Origin: Asinibacterium sp. OR53 | GTDB lineage: Bacteria; Bacteroidota; Bacteroidia; Chitinophagales; Chitinophagaceae | Length of the DNA stretch: 64,000 nucleotides | Reading direction: 5' to 3' | NCBI RefSeq assembly: GCF_000515315.1 | Contig: NZ_KI911562.1 | Coordinates: 62,001-126,000, forward strand | In this document: positions 1 to 7,743 of the stretch, piece after piece | Position numbering within the stretch: position 1 is the stretch's first letter | Layout of the letters: the number at the start of each line of letters is the position of its first letter | Translations under genes and position numbers: made by a program | The notes under the pieces: model-generated | The model's database searches: none | What the model was told of the DNA's origin: nothing | What the model saw: the letters and a program-made list of their open reading frames with translations, nothing else

Positions 1-554
1 TCAAGAACGCCACGTTTGTACAACAAAAAAACCTGGCTACCCAACAGATACTGACTTTCAGCATCGGATCTCCGCTGCCTATTAAAAAATGGTGGAATGG
101 TTATGCCAATTTCTGGTACAACTATCAGATGTTCAAAGGCATGATCGGAAACAATGAACTGAAAACAACCATTCCATTGTTCGGAGCCTATATGCAGCAC
201 AGCTTTACACTGGGTAATGATTATACGGCCGAAGCAAGTGGTTGGTTCAATGGACCTTCTATCTGGGGTGCTACCTGGAAAACCAAATCACAAGGTGCGC
301 TTGACCTGGGCATACAGAAAATGTTCCTGCAGAAGAAAGCCACTCTTAAACTCAGCGCTACCGATATCTTCCATACGGCCAGTCCCTGGAGGGCACACAG
401 TGTTTTCGGTGGCCTGAACATCAGCGGCAACGGCAGTTGGGAAAGCCAGACATTCCGTGTGAATTTCACTTACCGTTTTGGCAGCAACCAGGTGAAAGCT
501 GCAAGGCAGCGCCAGACCGGTCTCGAAACCGAATCGAAACGCATCAAAGGATAA
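1..554 (+). CDS. Outer-membrane beta-barrel protein, C-terminal fragment
   Basis: The reading frame is open from the left edge of the window (codons in phase from base 3), so the N-terminus lies outside. About 183 residues are visible. They alternate aromatic and polar residues as in outer-membrane beta-strands (WWNGYANFWYNYQ, FRVNFTYRFGSNQ) and end in a basic tail after a YRFG strand. This is how the large outer-membrane beta-barrel family proteins of Bacteroidota (TonB-receptor-like, OMP_b-brl_3 type) usually end. The family call is an inference from the C-terminus only. Substrate and partners cannot be judged. An inverted repeat follows directly. Confidence 0.6.
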   Translation, partial: KNATFVQQKNLATQQILTFSIGSPLPIKKWWNGYANFWYNYQMFKGMIGNNELKTTIPLFGAYMQHSFTLGNDYTAEASGWFNGPSIWGATWKTKSQGALDLGIQKMFLQKKATLKLSATDIFHTASPWRAHSVFGGLNISGNGSWESQTFRVNFTYRFGSNQVKAARQRQTGLETESKRIKG

Positions 555-573
555 CAGTTGATTGTGTGATTGA

Positions 574-613
574 AACTTTGCCTTTGCCTTGGGCTTAAGC
601 CCAGGGCAAAGTT
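574..613. terminator. Inverted repeat between convergent genes
   Basis: AACTTTGCC pairs with GGCAAAGTT, and TTGGGCTTAAGCCCA forms the inner palindrome. It lies between the stop codons of two converging genes and touches the stop of the glycosyltransferase gene. The flanking T-run is short (TTATTTTA), so termination is plausible in both directions but not strong. Confidence 0.6.
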
Positions 614-1607
614 ATTTTAGCAGGTATTGATGCGCTTTTTTTACGATAGCGCTGATGTCTTGCTGCTGCATACATTTAAAATGACCCTTCGGGCAGGTAT
701 TGATTCCGAAATTGGAACAGGGCTGGCAGCGCAACCCAGGTACGATGAAATTGGTATAACCAGGTTGTAATTGGTTCGCACCATAATATGGTTCCACATC
801 GAGCAAGGGAGAGGTGCCACCCCAGATGGCCAGTACCGGTTTGCTCAACGCGCAGGCAATGTATTGCAGGCCGGTATCGTGCGAGATCACCAACTTCGCT
901 TTGTCTACCAGGTCGGCCGATTCGTGCAGGCTGAACTTACCACAAGCATTGTAAATACTTACCGGATCTACACTCGCGATCTGCTCTCCTTCCAGCACAT
1001 CTTCTTTTCCACCGACCAGTATAACAGGATATTTCAATTCCAGGCAGAGCTGCTGCAGTTTGGCAACAGGTAATTTCTTTGTATAGTAAGAAGCACCGAT
1101 CACAATAGCTACAAACCCTGCGGAATGTGCGGTTGGTATATCTTTCGCAGAAGTACGCTGTTCTTCCGGGATGAAATAGTCCATCCCCTTTCCATCGTCC
1201 CTTACCCCCAGCGATTGCAATGCATCCAGGCAGCGGTCAACAATATGCCTGCCTGTCATCCAATTGATATGAAGCCTGGTGAGTAAGAATTTCCGGATGC
1301 TTTCTTTGTGATAAGCCAGTGTTTTTGTTCTTAGCGACCAACGAATACGATAGGTTCTGAAATTCTTGTGCAGGTCAATGATATAATCATATCGTTCCTG
1401 TTTAAGCTGATGGATCAATTCACCCAGGTTGTCCTGGTAATAAAAAAACCGATCAATATAAGGATTGGCTTCTGTTACGGCTTTGAATGATCGTTTGGTA
1501 AGAAAATGCACTTCCGCATCCGGCACCTGTTGTTTGAGACAGCGGATGGCGGGGGTGGTGAGCACGATATCACCAATAGATGAAAAGCGGATAACTAGAA
1601 ACTTCAT
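612..1607 (-). CDS. Glycosyltransferase family 9 (heptosyltransferase-like)
   Basis: A 331-residue predicted ADP-heptose:LPS heptosyltransferase-like enzyme, probably acting at the cytoplasmic face on lipopolysaccharide core or another glycan. The N-terminus MKFLVIRFSSIGDIVLTTP is the classic GT9 opening with the GD motif. Near residue 240 the stretch SHDTGLQYIACALSKPVLAIWG matches the conserved nucleotide-sugar binding region (D-T/S-G…A…P…GlfG). A C-terminal cysteine cluster (LRCQPCSNFGINTCPKGHFKC) is often seen in this family. The ATG at 1607 is chosen because the only longer start is a TTG four codons upstream. It is the last gene of a four-gene operon, 18 bases after the MFS gene. The acceptor glycan is unknown. 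Confidence 0.85.
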   Translation of the reverse strand: MKFLVIRFSSIGDIVLTTPAIRCLKQQVPDAEVHFLTKRSFKAVTEANPYIDRFFYYQDNLGELIHQLKQERYDYIIDLHKNFRTYRIRWSLRTKTLAYHKESIRKFLLTRLHINWMTGRHIVDRCLDALQSLGVRDDGKGMDYFIPEEQRTSAKDIPTAHSAGFVAIVIGASYYTKKLPVAKLQQLCLELKYPVILVGGKEDVLEGEQIASVDPVSIYNACGKFSLHESADLVDKAKLVISHDTGLQYIACALSKPVLAIWGGTSPLLDVEPYYGANQLQPGYTNFIVPGLRCQPCSNFGINTCPKGHFKCMQQQDISAIVKKAHQYLLK

Positions 1608-1625
1608 AACATTCAACAACTGCGG

Positions 1626-2858
1626 TTAGCTTTCCACATAATTGAGGTCTTTATGATAAGTATCCTCTGTAAAATAATAAGCGACCAATGCAATACCCAT
1701 CACCACCACACCCGTTACAATACCACTTTTCACCAGCGGCCAGCCCCAGCTTTTCTGAAAAACATCGAGAAACAGGATGTTGATCAATGGCAATGCACCG
1801 CGCACCATATTCGGAATGGTGGTGGCAGCAGTAGCGCGCAGGTTAGTGCCGAACTGTTCAGCGCCCATGGTAATGAAGATGGCCCAGAAGCCGGTGCTGA
1901 ATCCCAGCAGTGCTGAAATGGTATACATGGAAGCATCGGAACGGTTATACCCGCTGAAAAACAAGATCAGCGATACAATGCACAGCAAATAATATAGCAA
2001 CAACGCTTTCTTCCGGCTTTTAAAATACTGACTTACGAAGCCCACAAACATATCGCCCACTGCAATCGCTGCATAAGCAAACATGATGGCGCGGCCCGAG
2101 TCGATGGTGGTGCTGCCAAACATGGCTTTACCAAATCGATCGCTCTGGTTCACTAGTATGCCAATCACATACCAGGTGGGTAAGCCTATCAATATGGCAC
2201 ATACATATTTTTTCAATCTTGGTCCGTTGTTGAAGAGCATAAAGAAATTACCACGTGTTACTTCCTGCGCTTTTACTTCTTTGAACATACCCGACTCGGC
2301 AACGCTTACACGCAACAGCAGCAGCGCAATGCCCAGGCCGCCTCCTATCTTATAACAAAGCCGCCAGTCGTTGGTATATTGGAAAGTCAGGTAGGCAAAT
2401 ATGGCTCCACTCAATCCAATACCCGCTACCATTGAAGTGCCGAGGCCCCTTTTATTTTTAGGCAGCAATTCACTTACCAAAGTAATACCCGCACCTAATT
2501 CACCTGCCAGGCCCAATCCACCAATAAAACGGCAGATCGCATATTGGTTCACCGTTTGCACAAACCCTGTTGCGAAATTGGCCATTGAATAAAGTATGAT
2601 TGAACCGAACAATACTTTCAAACGTCCTTTTTTATCGCCCAATACACCCCACAAGATACCGCCCAGCAACAGTCCCACCATTTGCCAGTTGATCACCCTG
2701 GTACTGTCAGACAGCATGGTAGCATCAGTGGCGCCTACTGCCAGCATACTGGGTTTCTTGACAATCGTAAACAACAGCAGGTCGTAGATATCTACAAAAT
2801 AACCCAGTGCAGCAACGATCACCGGGAGTGAAAAAACGCCGTATTTTTTTTCTGTCAT
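1626..2858 (-). CDS. MFS transporter, metabolite:proton symporter type
   Basis: A 410-residue inner-membrane permease with about 12 predicted helices. After helix 2 it carries the MFS signature loop as GDKKGRLKVLFGS (residues ~73-85). Near 115-138 the segment RFIGGLGLAGELGAGITLVSELLPKNKRG resembles the sugar and organic-acid symporter branch (ShiA/ProP/AAHS-like). It starts at an ATG 13 bases downstream of the DedA gene and precedes the glycosyltransferase, so all four genes of this strand are probably co-transcribed. The substrate cannot be told from sequence. Fusion, truncation and frameshift are absent. Confidence 0.85.
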   Translation of the reverse strand: MTEKKYGVFSLPVIVAALGYFVDIYDLLLFTIVKKPSMLAVGATDATMLSDSTRVINWQMVGLLLGGILWGVLGDKKGRLKVLFGSIILYSMANFATGFVQTVNQYAICRFIGGLGLAGELGAGITLVSELLPKNKRGLGTSMVAGIGLSGAIFAYLTFQYTNDWRLCYKIGGGLGIALLLLRVSVAESGMFKEVKAQEVTRGNFFMLFNNGPRLKKYVCAILIGLPTWYVIGILVNQSDRFGKAMFGSTTIDSGRAIMFAYAAIAVGDMFVGFVSQYFKSRKKALLLYYLLCIVSLILFFSGYNRSDASMYTISALLGFSTGFWAIFITMGAEQFGTNLRATAATTIPNMVRGALPLINILFLDVFQKSWGWPLVKSGIVTGVVVMGIALVAYYFTEDTYHKDLNYVES

Positions 2859-2871
2859 ATTGTGATTGGTA

Positions 2872-3552
2872 TTAAACTTTTGTTTTCCTGACTGAGAACA
2901 ACTTGATCAATACCGGCGCTGTGGTCACCAGTACAATACCCAATACAATCACTTCCAGGTGTTGTTTCAAATCGAAACCGAATTGTGTCAGTATCCATTT
3001 CTGCAGGAAATGGCCGGCGAACAGCATGCTGAACACCCATGACACGCATCCTATGATATTAAAAAAAGTGAATTTTTTCCCATCCATTTCAACGATCCCT
3101 GCAATGATGGGTGCGAAAGTGCGGATGATAGGAATGAATCGTGCGATGATGATAGCCCTTCCGCCATATTTTTCATAAAAATCATGCGCCTGCGTGAGGT
3201 AGTGTCGTTTGAACAACAGGTTTTCCTTCCATCCGTACATAGCGGGACCTACTTTTTTACCGAACCAATATCCCGTAGCATTACCAATGATACCGGCTGC
3301 AGCAATCAATACCAATAATACCACCAGGTCGAGGTATTCGTTTCCGGTTGGAAATATTTCATTGGCAAGATTGGAACTGTAGATACCTGCTACAAAAAGC
3401 AGGCTGTCGCCCGGCAGGAAAAAACCTGCGAACAGTCCGGTTTCCGCAAACACCACAAACAACAGGAGCCATAGTCCGCCATGTTCTATATAGAATTGTG
3501 GTTGCAATAACTGGCTCCAGTGAAATCCCGCCGCTAACATCGTATCTAACAT
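2872..3552 (-). CDS. DedA family membrane protein (VTT domain)
   Basis: A 226-residue polytopic inner-membrane protein of the DedA/SNARE-associated (VTT) family. The family is linked to lipid-carrier or phospholipid translocation and to envelope and pH homeostasis. The diagnostic segment YGGRAIIIARFIPIIRTFAPIIAG (residues ~125-148) carries the conserved glycine-arginine and F-x-P-x-x-R-x…A-G residues. An acidic entry segment with GDSLLF precedes it (residue ~48). Its gaps to the neighbours are 9 and 13 bases, which supports an operon. The downstream glycosyltransferase fits an envelope role, though that link is inferred from position only. Confidence 0.88.
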   Translation of the reverse strand: MLDTMLAAGFHWSQLLQPQFYIEHGGLWLLLFVVFAETGLFAGFFLPGDSLLFVAGIYSSNLANEIFPTGNEYLDLVVLLVLIAAAGIIGNATGYWFGKKVGPAMYGWKENLLFKRHYLTQAHDFYEKYGGRAIIIARFIPIIRTFAPIIAGIVEMDGKKFTFFNIIGCVSWVFSMLFAGHFLQKWILTQFGFDLKQHLEVIVLGIVLVTTAPVLIKLFSVRKTKV

Positions 3553-3561
3553 AAAATGGTA

Positions 3562-4812
3562 TTATTGGTTGGTAACAGAATGTTCAAGCGCTCCTTCCCA
3601 TTTGCTTACAACGGTAGTAGCCAGTGCGTTCCCCAGCACGTTGGTGGCTGTACGGAACATATCGCAAAAATGATCGATCGGAAGTATGAGTGCAATTCCT
3701 TCCGGCGGGATATTGAACATGGCACAGGTAGCTGTTACCACTACCAGTGAAGCGCGGGGAACACCTGCAATTCCTTTGCTGGTCAGCATCAGCACAATCA
3801 GCATGGTCAGCTGCGTGCCCAGGTCAATGTGTACGCCATAAGCCTGTGCAATGGCCAGGCTGGCAAAAGTCATGTACATCATGCTGCCGTCGAGGTTAAA
3901 AGAATAACCCAACGGCAATATGAAGGAAACGATCTTGTCTTTACAACCAAAGCCCTCCAGTTCTTCCGTGAGTTTGGGGAATACCGCTTCGCTGCTGGTG
4001 GTACTGAACGCCACGATCAATGGCGATACAATTCTTTTAAGCAGCGCAGGTAGCCTGTTCTTAAGAATGAGAAAACCGGCGAGCAATAACACCAGCCATA
4101 GCGATGCGATACCTATTATAAAGAATAAAAGATATTTCCCATAGAACCAGAACACTTCGAGTCCTTTGGTAGCAATGACTGCAGCGATAGCTCCGAAAAC
4201 GCCAATGGGTGCGAAGTTCATCACATAGCCTACCATTTTCAATATCACATGGGCCACGGCATCCAAACCCTTCACCACTATTTTGGCTTTTTCTCCCAAA
4301 GCCGCCGTTGCAATACCAAAGAAAATACTGAAGATCACCAGTTGCAGTATTTCATTGGTGGCCATGGCTTCTATCACACTCTTGGGAAAAACATGCTCCA
4401 CAAATTTGGCCAGGCTGAATTCCTGTGTCTTGCCCACCAGGTCTTTTGCGCCACTCACGTCTGCATTACTCAGATCGATACCTGCGCCCGGTTTAAACAG
4501 GTTCACCAACAGCATCCCCAGTAAAAGACTGACCAACGATGCCGATACGAACCACAGCAATGCCTTACCCCCTACCCGGCCTACGGTTTTAAGGTCGCCC
4601 AGTTTGGCAATCCCCACTACCAGGGTGGAAAATACCAGGGGCGCAATGATCATCTGCACCAGCCGCAGGAAAATGGTGGTGAGTAATTTGATATTTTTTG
4701 AAAAGACCTGGATAGTATCTGTGGAAGCGTTGAGGTGAACAAGGTACCCGAGTGCGATACCGGCTAACATGGAAATAATAATATATATGGTAAGCTTGTT
4801 AGATTGCTTCAT
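3562..4812 (-). CDS. Dicarboxylate/amino acid:cation symporter (SLC1/DAACS family)
   Basis: A 416-residue secondary transporter of the GltP/DctA/GltT type. It takes up acidic amino acids or C4-dicarboxylates with Na+ or H+. The first hairpin serine motif appears as FSTTSSEAVFP (residues ~268-278), and the transmembrane helix 7 motif as FNLDGSMMY in place of the classic NMDGT (residues ~305). Hairpin 2 has GIAGVPRAS. It is the first gene of the operon running down to base 612. Its leader holds a small perfect hairpin (GACCCT-5 nt-AGGGTC, 4819-4835). Glutamate/aspartate versus C4-dicarboxylate specificity is not resolved. Confidence 0.9.
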   Translation of the reverse strand: MKQSNKLTIYIIISMLAGIALGYLVHLNASTDTIQVFSKNIKLLTTIFLRLVQMIIAPLVFSTLVVGIAKLGDLKTVGRVGGKALLWFVSASLVSLLLGMLLVNLFKPGAGIDLSNADVSGAKDLVGKTQEFSLAKFVEHVFPKSVIEAMATNEILQLVIFSIFFGIATAALGEKAKIVVKGLDAVAHVILKMVGYVMNFAPIGVFGAIAAVIATKGLEVFWFYGKYLLFFIIGIASLWLVLLLAGFLILKNRLPALLKRIVSPLIVAFSTTSSEAVFPKLTEELEGFGCKDKIVSFILPLGYSFNLDGSMMYMTFASLAIAQAYGVHIDLGTQLTMLIVLMLTSKGIAGVPRASLVVVTATCAMFNIPPEGIALILPIDHFCDMFRTATNVLGNALATTVVSKWEGALEHSVTNQ

Positions 4813-4978
4813 AGGGGGGACCCTTGATTAGGGTCGCAATATAAGACTTATGTTGAAACAGCCTCATTTATGTAGCTGCCGGCAGTATTTGCAAAAGTTT
4901 TCCATAGTGAAATGGAGGTGAAATAAAGAAATCATTACTTTTCCGAAACTTTTTATTAAAAAACAACTAACTATTACT

Positions 4979-6478
4979 ATGAGTTTATTCAGAAAGAAGT
5001 CTTTGGACGCTTTAATAGCCCAGGCTGCTGACTCGGAAAAAGGACTGAAGCGAACGCTGGGTCCCGGTAGCCTGGTAGCGCTGGGTATTGGGGCCATCAT
5101 TGGCGCTGGTCTCTTCGTGAGGACCGCTGCTGCTGCGGGTGAGCATGCCGGCCCGGCCGTTACTTTCTCCTTCCTCGTTGCAGCCATCGGATGTGCTTTT
5201 GCAGGGCTATGTTATGCAGAATTTGCATCCATGATCCCTATTGCCGGTAGTGCTTATACCTATGCATACACTACCATGGGCGAACTGGTTGCCTGGGTCA
5301 TCGGCTGGGCGCTCATATTGGAATATGCCCTGGGCGCTGCCACCGTTTCCATTGCCTGGAGTGAATTCCTGAATAAGTTATTGGAGCAGTTCAACATCGG
5401 TTCGATACCATACGAGTGGTGCCATTCTCCTTTTGAAAAGGCGCTGGATGCCGCTAACGTCATGCACCAAGGCATTATGAACATACCTGCTCTGTTTATT
5501 CTCTTGTTGTTGTCTCTCCTGCTTATTAAGGGTACCCAGGAATCGGCTATCGTTAACGGCATCATTGTATTCATCAAGGTTACGATCGTACTGGTATTCA
5601 TTTTTGTAGGATGGCATTTTGTAAAAAGCGCCAACCATACGCCTTACCTGATCCCTGCCGATGCACCACCTGCTATGAAACCTGATGGTACCATGTACTC
5701 CTATTCCGGCTTCTTCAAACACGGATGGGGTGGTGTACTCACCGGTGCAGCAATCGTATTCTTCGCATTCATTGGATTCGACGCGGTATCTACTGCCGCC
5801 CAGGAAGCCAAGAACCCCAAGAAAGACATGCCTGTTGGTATATTGGGTTCGCTGGTGATCTGTACTTTATTATATGTATTGTTCTCCTGGGTACTCACCG
5901 GCGTGGCCCCTTATACCGATTTCGTAAAATCTGGCAAGGAAGCATCTGTTGCTTATGCTATCGAGACCTATATGCACAATTACGGCTGGCTGGCCAAGGC
6001 AGTAACCATTGCAATCCTGGCTGGTTTTTCTTCGGTGATATTGGTGATGCTGATGGGACAAAGCCGCGTATTCTATACCATGTCTACCGATGGATTGCTC
6101 CCCAAAGTATTCTCAGACCTGCATCCGAAATTCAGAACGCCTTATAAATCCAATCTCATTCTTTTTGTTTTTGTTGGCGCTTTCTCTGCATTTGTTCCGG
6201 GTAGTGTGGCGGGCGACCTGACCAGCATCGGTACACTCTTTGCATTTGTGTTGGTGTGTGCAGGTGTATGGATCATGCGTAAAAATGATCCTGACAGGGT
6301 ACGGCCTTTCACAACCCCGTTGGTGCCGCTGGTACCCATCCTGGGTATGCTGGTGTGTACAGCGATGATCATTTCTTTGCCCAACCAGACTTTGCTCAGT
6401 GCATTCCTGTGGATGATCATTGGCCTGGTGGTTTATTTTGGATACAGTAAGAAAAACAGTAAACTGCTGGGACAGTAA
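4979..6478 (+). CDS. Amino acid permease (APC family, cationic amino acid transporter-like)
   Basis: A 499-residue inner-membrane permease of the amino acid-polyamine-organocation superfamily. Helix 1 carries the unwound substrate motif GIGAIIGAGLFV (residues ~38-49). The segments EFASMIPIAGSAYTYAY and FFAFIGFDAVSTAAQEAKNP (residues ~255-275) are typical of the CAT/YfnA branch. About 12-13 helices are predicted. It stands alone: the gene upstream is divergent and a rho-independent terminator follows at 6506-6544. The ATG at 4979 places the first helix about 30 residues in, as usual for this family. The substrate is not determinable beyond an amino acid. Confidence 0.9.
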   Translation: MSLFRKKSLDALIAQAADSEKGLKRTLGPGSLVALGIGAIIGAGLFVRTAAAAGEHAGPAVTFSFLVAAIGCAFAGLCYAEFASMIPIAGSAYTYAYTTMGELVAWVIGWALILEYALGAATVSIAWSEFLNKLLEQFNIGSIPYEWCHSPFEKALDAANVMHQGIMNIPALFILLLLSLLLIKGTQESAIVNGIIVFIKVTIVLVFIFVGWHFVKSANHTPYLIPADAPPAMKPDGTMYSYSGFFKHGWGGVLTGAAIVFFAFIGFDAVSTAAQEAKNPKKDMPVGILGSLVICTLLYVLFSWVLTGVAPYTDFVKSGKEASVAYAIETYMHNYGWLAKAVTIAILAGFSSVILVMLMGQSRVFYTMSTDGLLPKVFSDLHPKFRTPYKSNLILFVFVGAFSAFVPGSVAGDLTSIGTLFAFVLVCAGVWIMRKNDPDRVRPFTTPLVPLVPILGMLVCTAMIISLPNQTLLSAFLWMIIGLVVYFGYSKKNSKLLGQ

Positions 6479-6505
6479 CCATTCTTTCCCATCAATCTTA
6501 TTCAG

Positions 6506-6544
6506 ACAGTCCGCCATAGCTTTAGTGAAGGCGGGCTGTTTTTT
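6506..6544 (+). terminator. Rho-independent terminator of the amino acid permease
   Basis: ACAGTCCGCC pairs with GGCGGGCTGT (one G-U wobble) across a 14-base loop and is followed by six T. It lies 28 bases after the permease stop. Confidence 0.85.
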
Positions 6545-6573
6545 GTTGGATGGGCCCGTAAGCGTTAATTTTG
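6543..6573 (+). promoter_or_regulatory. Bacteroidota-type promoter for yebC
   Basis: A TTTG/TTG pair at 6543-6548 sits 17-20 bases before a perfect -7 box TAATTTTG (6566-6573). It predicts a start near 6580 and a leader of about 40 bases before the yebC ATG at 6620. The -33 box uses the T-run of the preceding terminator. Confidence 0.65.
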
Positions 6574-6619
6574 CACGTTTCCAGACATTATCACCAGATA
6601 ACAAGATCATCATTTAATT

Positions 6620-7342
6620 ATGGGAAGGATTTTTGAAGTTCGTAAAGCCACCATGTTTGCCCGTTGGGACCGGATGGCCAAGCAGTTTACACGTGTTGGC
6701 AAAGAGATCGTGATAGCCGTTAAAGCCGGCGGCCCCGACCCTGCCACCAACCCCGCCCTTCGCCGTTGTTTCCAGAATGCCAGAAGCGTGGGTATGCCCA
6801 AAGACCGCGTGGAAGCGGCCATCAAAAGAGCGCAGGGAAAAGATACCAGCAACTACGAAGAAATTTTATACGAGGGTTATGCCCCTCATGGGGTGGCTTT
6901 ATTGGTGGAGACCGCTACCGATAACCATGTACGCACAGTAGCCAATGTGAAGAGCCATTTTAACAAAGGGAACGGAGCCATGGGCAATACCGGCAGCGTA
7001 AGTTTTCAGTTTAAAAAGATGGGCGTATTCAAATTGAAGCCCGAAGGATTGGATTCCGACGAGCTCGAACTGGAACTGATCGATCATGGCCTGGAAGAGC
7101 TCGGTGAAAGTACCGACGATAATGGCAATGCAATATTGGTACTCCGTTGTGCTTTTGTTGACTTCGGCAAATTGCAGAAAGCGCTGGAAGATAAAGGCAT
7201 TACGCCTATCAGTGCTGAGTTGGAATGGATACCTACTACTACCGTACCCGTAAGTGATGCGCAGGCAGAAGATGTGAGCAAACTGATTGAACGCCTGGAA
7301 CAAGATGAAGACGTGAACAAAGTGTTCCACAATATGGCATAA
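6620..7342 (+). CDS. yebC: YebC/PmpR family regulator
   Basis: A 240-residue protein with the full YebC fold. The family was first described as DNA-binding regulators, and members are now also linked to translation of difficult proline-rich stretches. The N-terminal basic domain shows [47 protein letters not shown] helices follow at residues ~35-75, and the middle domain has [19 protein letters not shown]. Length is normal (235-250). The N-terminus lacks the common GHSKWA/NI opening and begins [16 protein letters not shown], which is the Bacteroidota variant. It is followed after 3 bases by the DCC-domain gene, so the two are probably co-transcribed. Confidence 0.93.
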   Translation: MGRIFEVRKATMFARWDRMAKQFTRVGKEIVIAVKAGGPDPATNPALRRCFQNARSVGMPKDRVEAAIKRAQGKDTSNYEEILYEGYAPHGVALLVETATDNHVRTVANVKSHFNKGNGAMGNTGSVSFQFKKMGVFKLKPEGLDSDELELELIDHGLEELGESTDDNGNAILVLRCAFVDFGKLQKALEDKGITPISAELEWIPTTTVPVSDAQAEDVSKLIERLEQDEDVNKVFHNMA

Positions 7343-7345
7343 GCC

Positions 7346-7741
7346 ATGAACGATGTGATTCTCTTTGACGGACTATGTAACCTGTGTAATAACAGTGTGC
7401 AGTTCGTGATCCGCAGGGACCCCGGGAGGCGGTTTCGTTTTGCCTCTCTGCAAAGTGAATTCGGCAAAAAATTTCTGTTGGCACATCATTTACCGGAAAA
7501 CGATTACAACAGTTTTATTTTATTTGAAAATGGCAGCGTATTTACCCGTTCTACCGCAGCGCTGCGCGTTATAAAAAAACTAAACGGGGGGTGGCCGGTC
7601 TTGTATGCATTGATCGTCACCCCCCGTTTTTTACGTGATGGGATATATAATGTTGTTGCACGCAACCGCTACCGATGGTTTGGAAAAAGGAACGCCTGCT
7701 GGGTTCCTACATCGGAATTAAATGATCTTTTTTTCGATTGA
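7346..7741 (+). CDS. DCC family thiol-disulfide oxidoreductase-like protein (DUF393)
   Basis: A 131-residue protein opening MNDVILFDGLCNLCNNSVQ. This contains the D-G-x-C-x-x-C motif (Cys12 and Cys15) that names the DCC/DUF393 family, a thioredoxin-like redox fold. The C-terminal segment RDGIYNVVARNRYRWFGKR is the second conserved block (R-D-x-x-Y…aR-R-y-r-f-G). There is no signal peptide, so it is probably cytoplasmic. It lies 3 bases after yebC and converges on the fused E1 gene with 2 bases between the stop codons. The redox partner is unknown. Confidence 0.88.
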   Translation: MNDVILFDGLCNLCNNSVQFVIRRDPGRRFRFASLQSEFGKKFLLAHHLPENDYNSFILFENGSVFTRSTAALRVIKKLNGGWPVLYALIVTPRFLRDGIYNVVARNRYRWFGKRNACWVPTSELNDLFFD

Positions 7742-7743
7742 GG

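Noticed and set aside
4819..4835. A 6-base-stem hairpin in the leader of the SLC1 symporter as a riboswitch
   Set aside because: Too small and simple (GACCCT/AGGGTC) for a known riboswitch. No terminator or sequestered ribosome site is visible.
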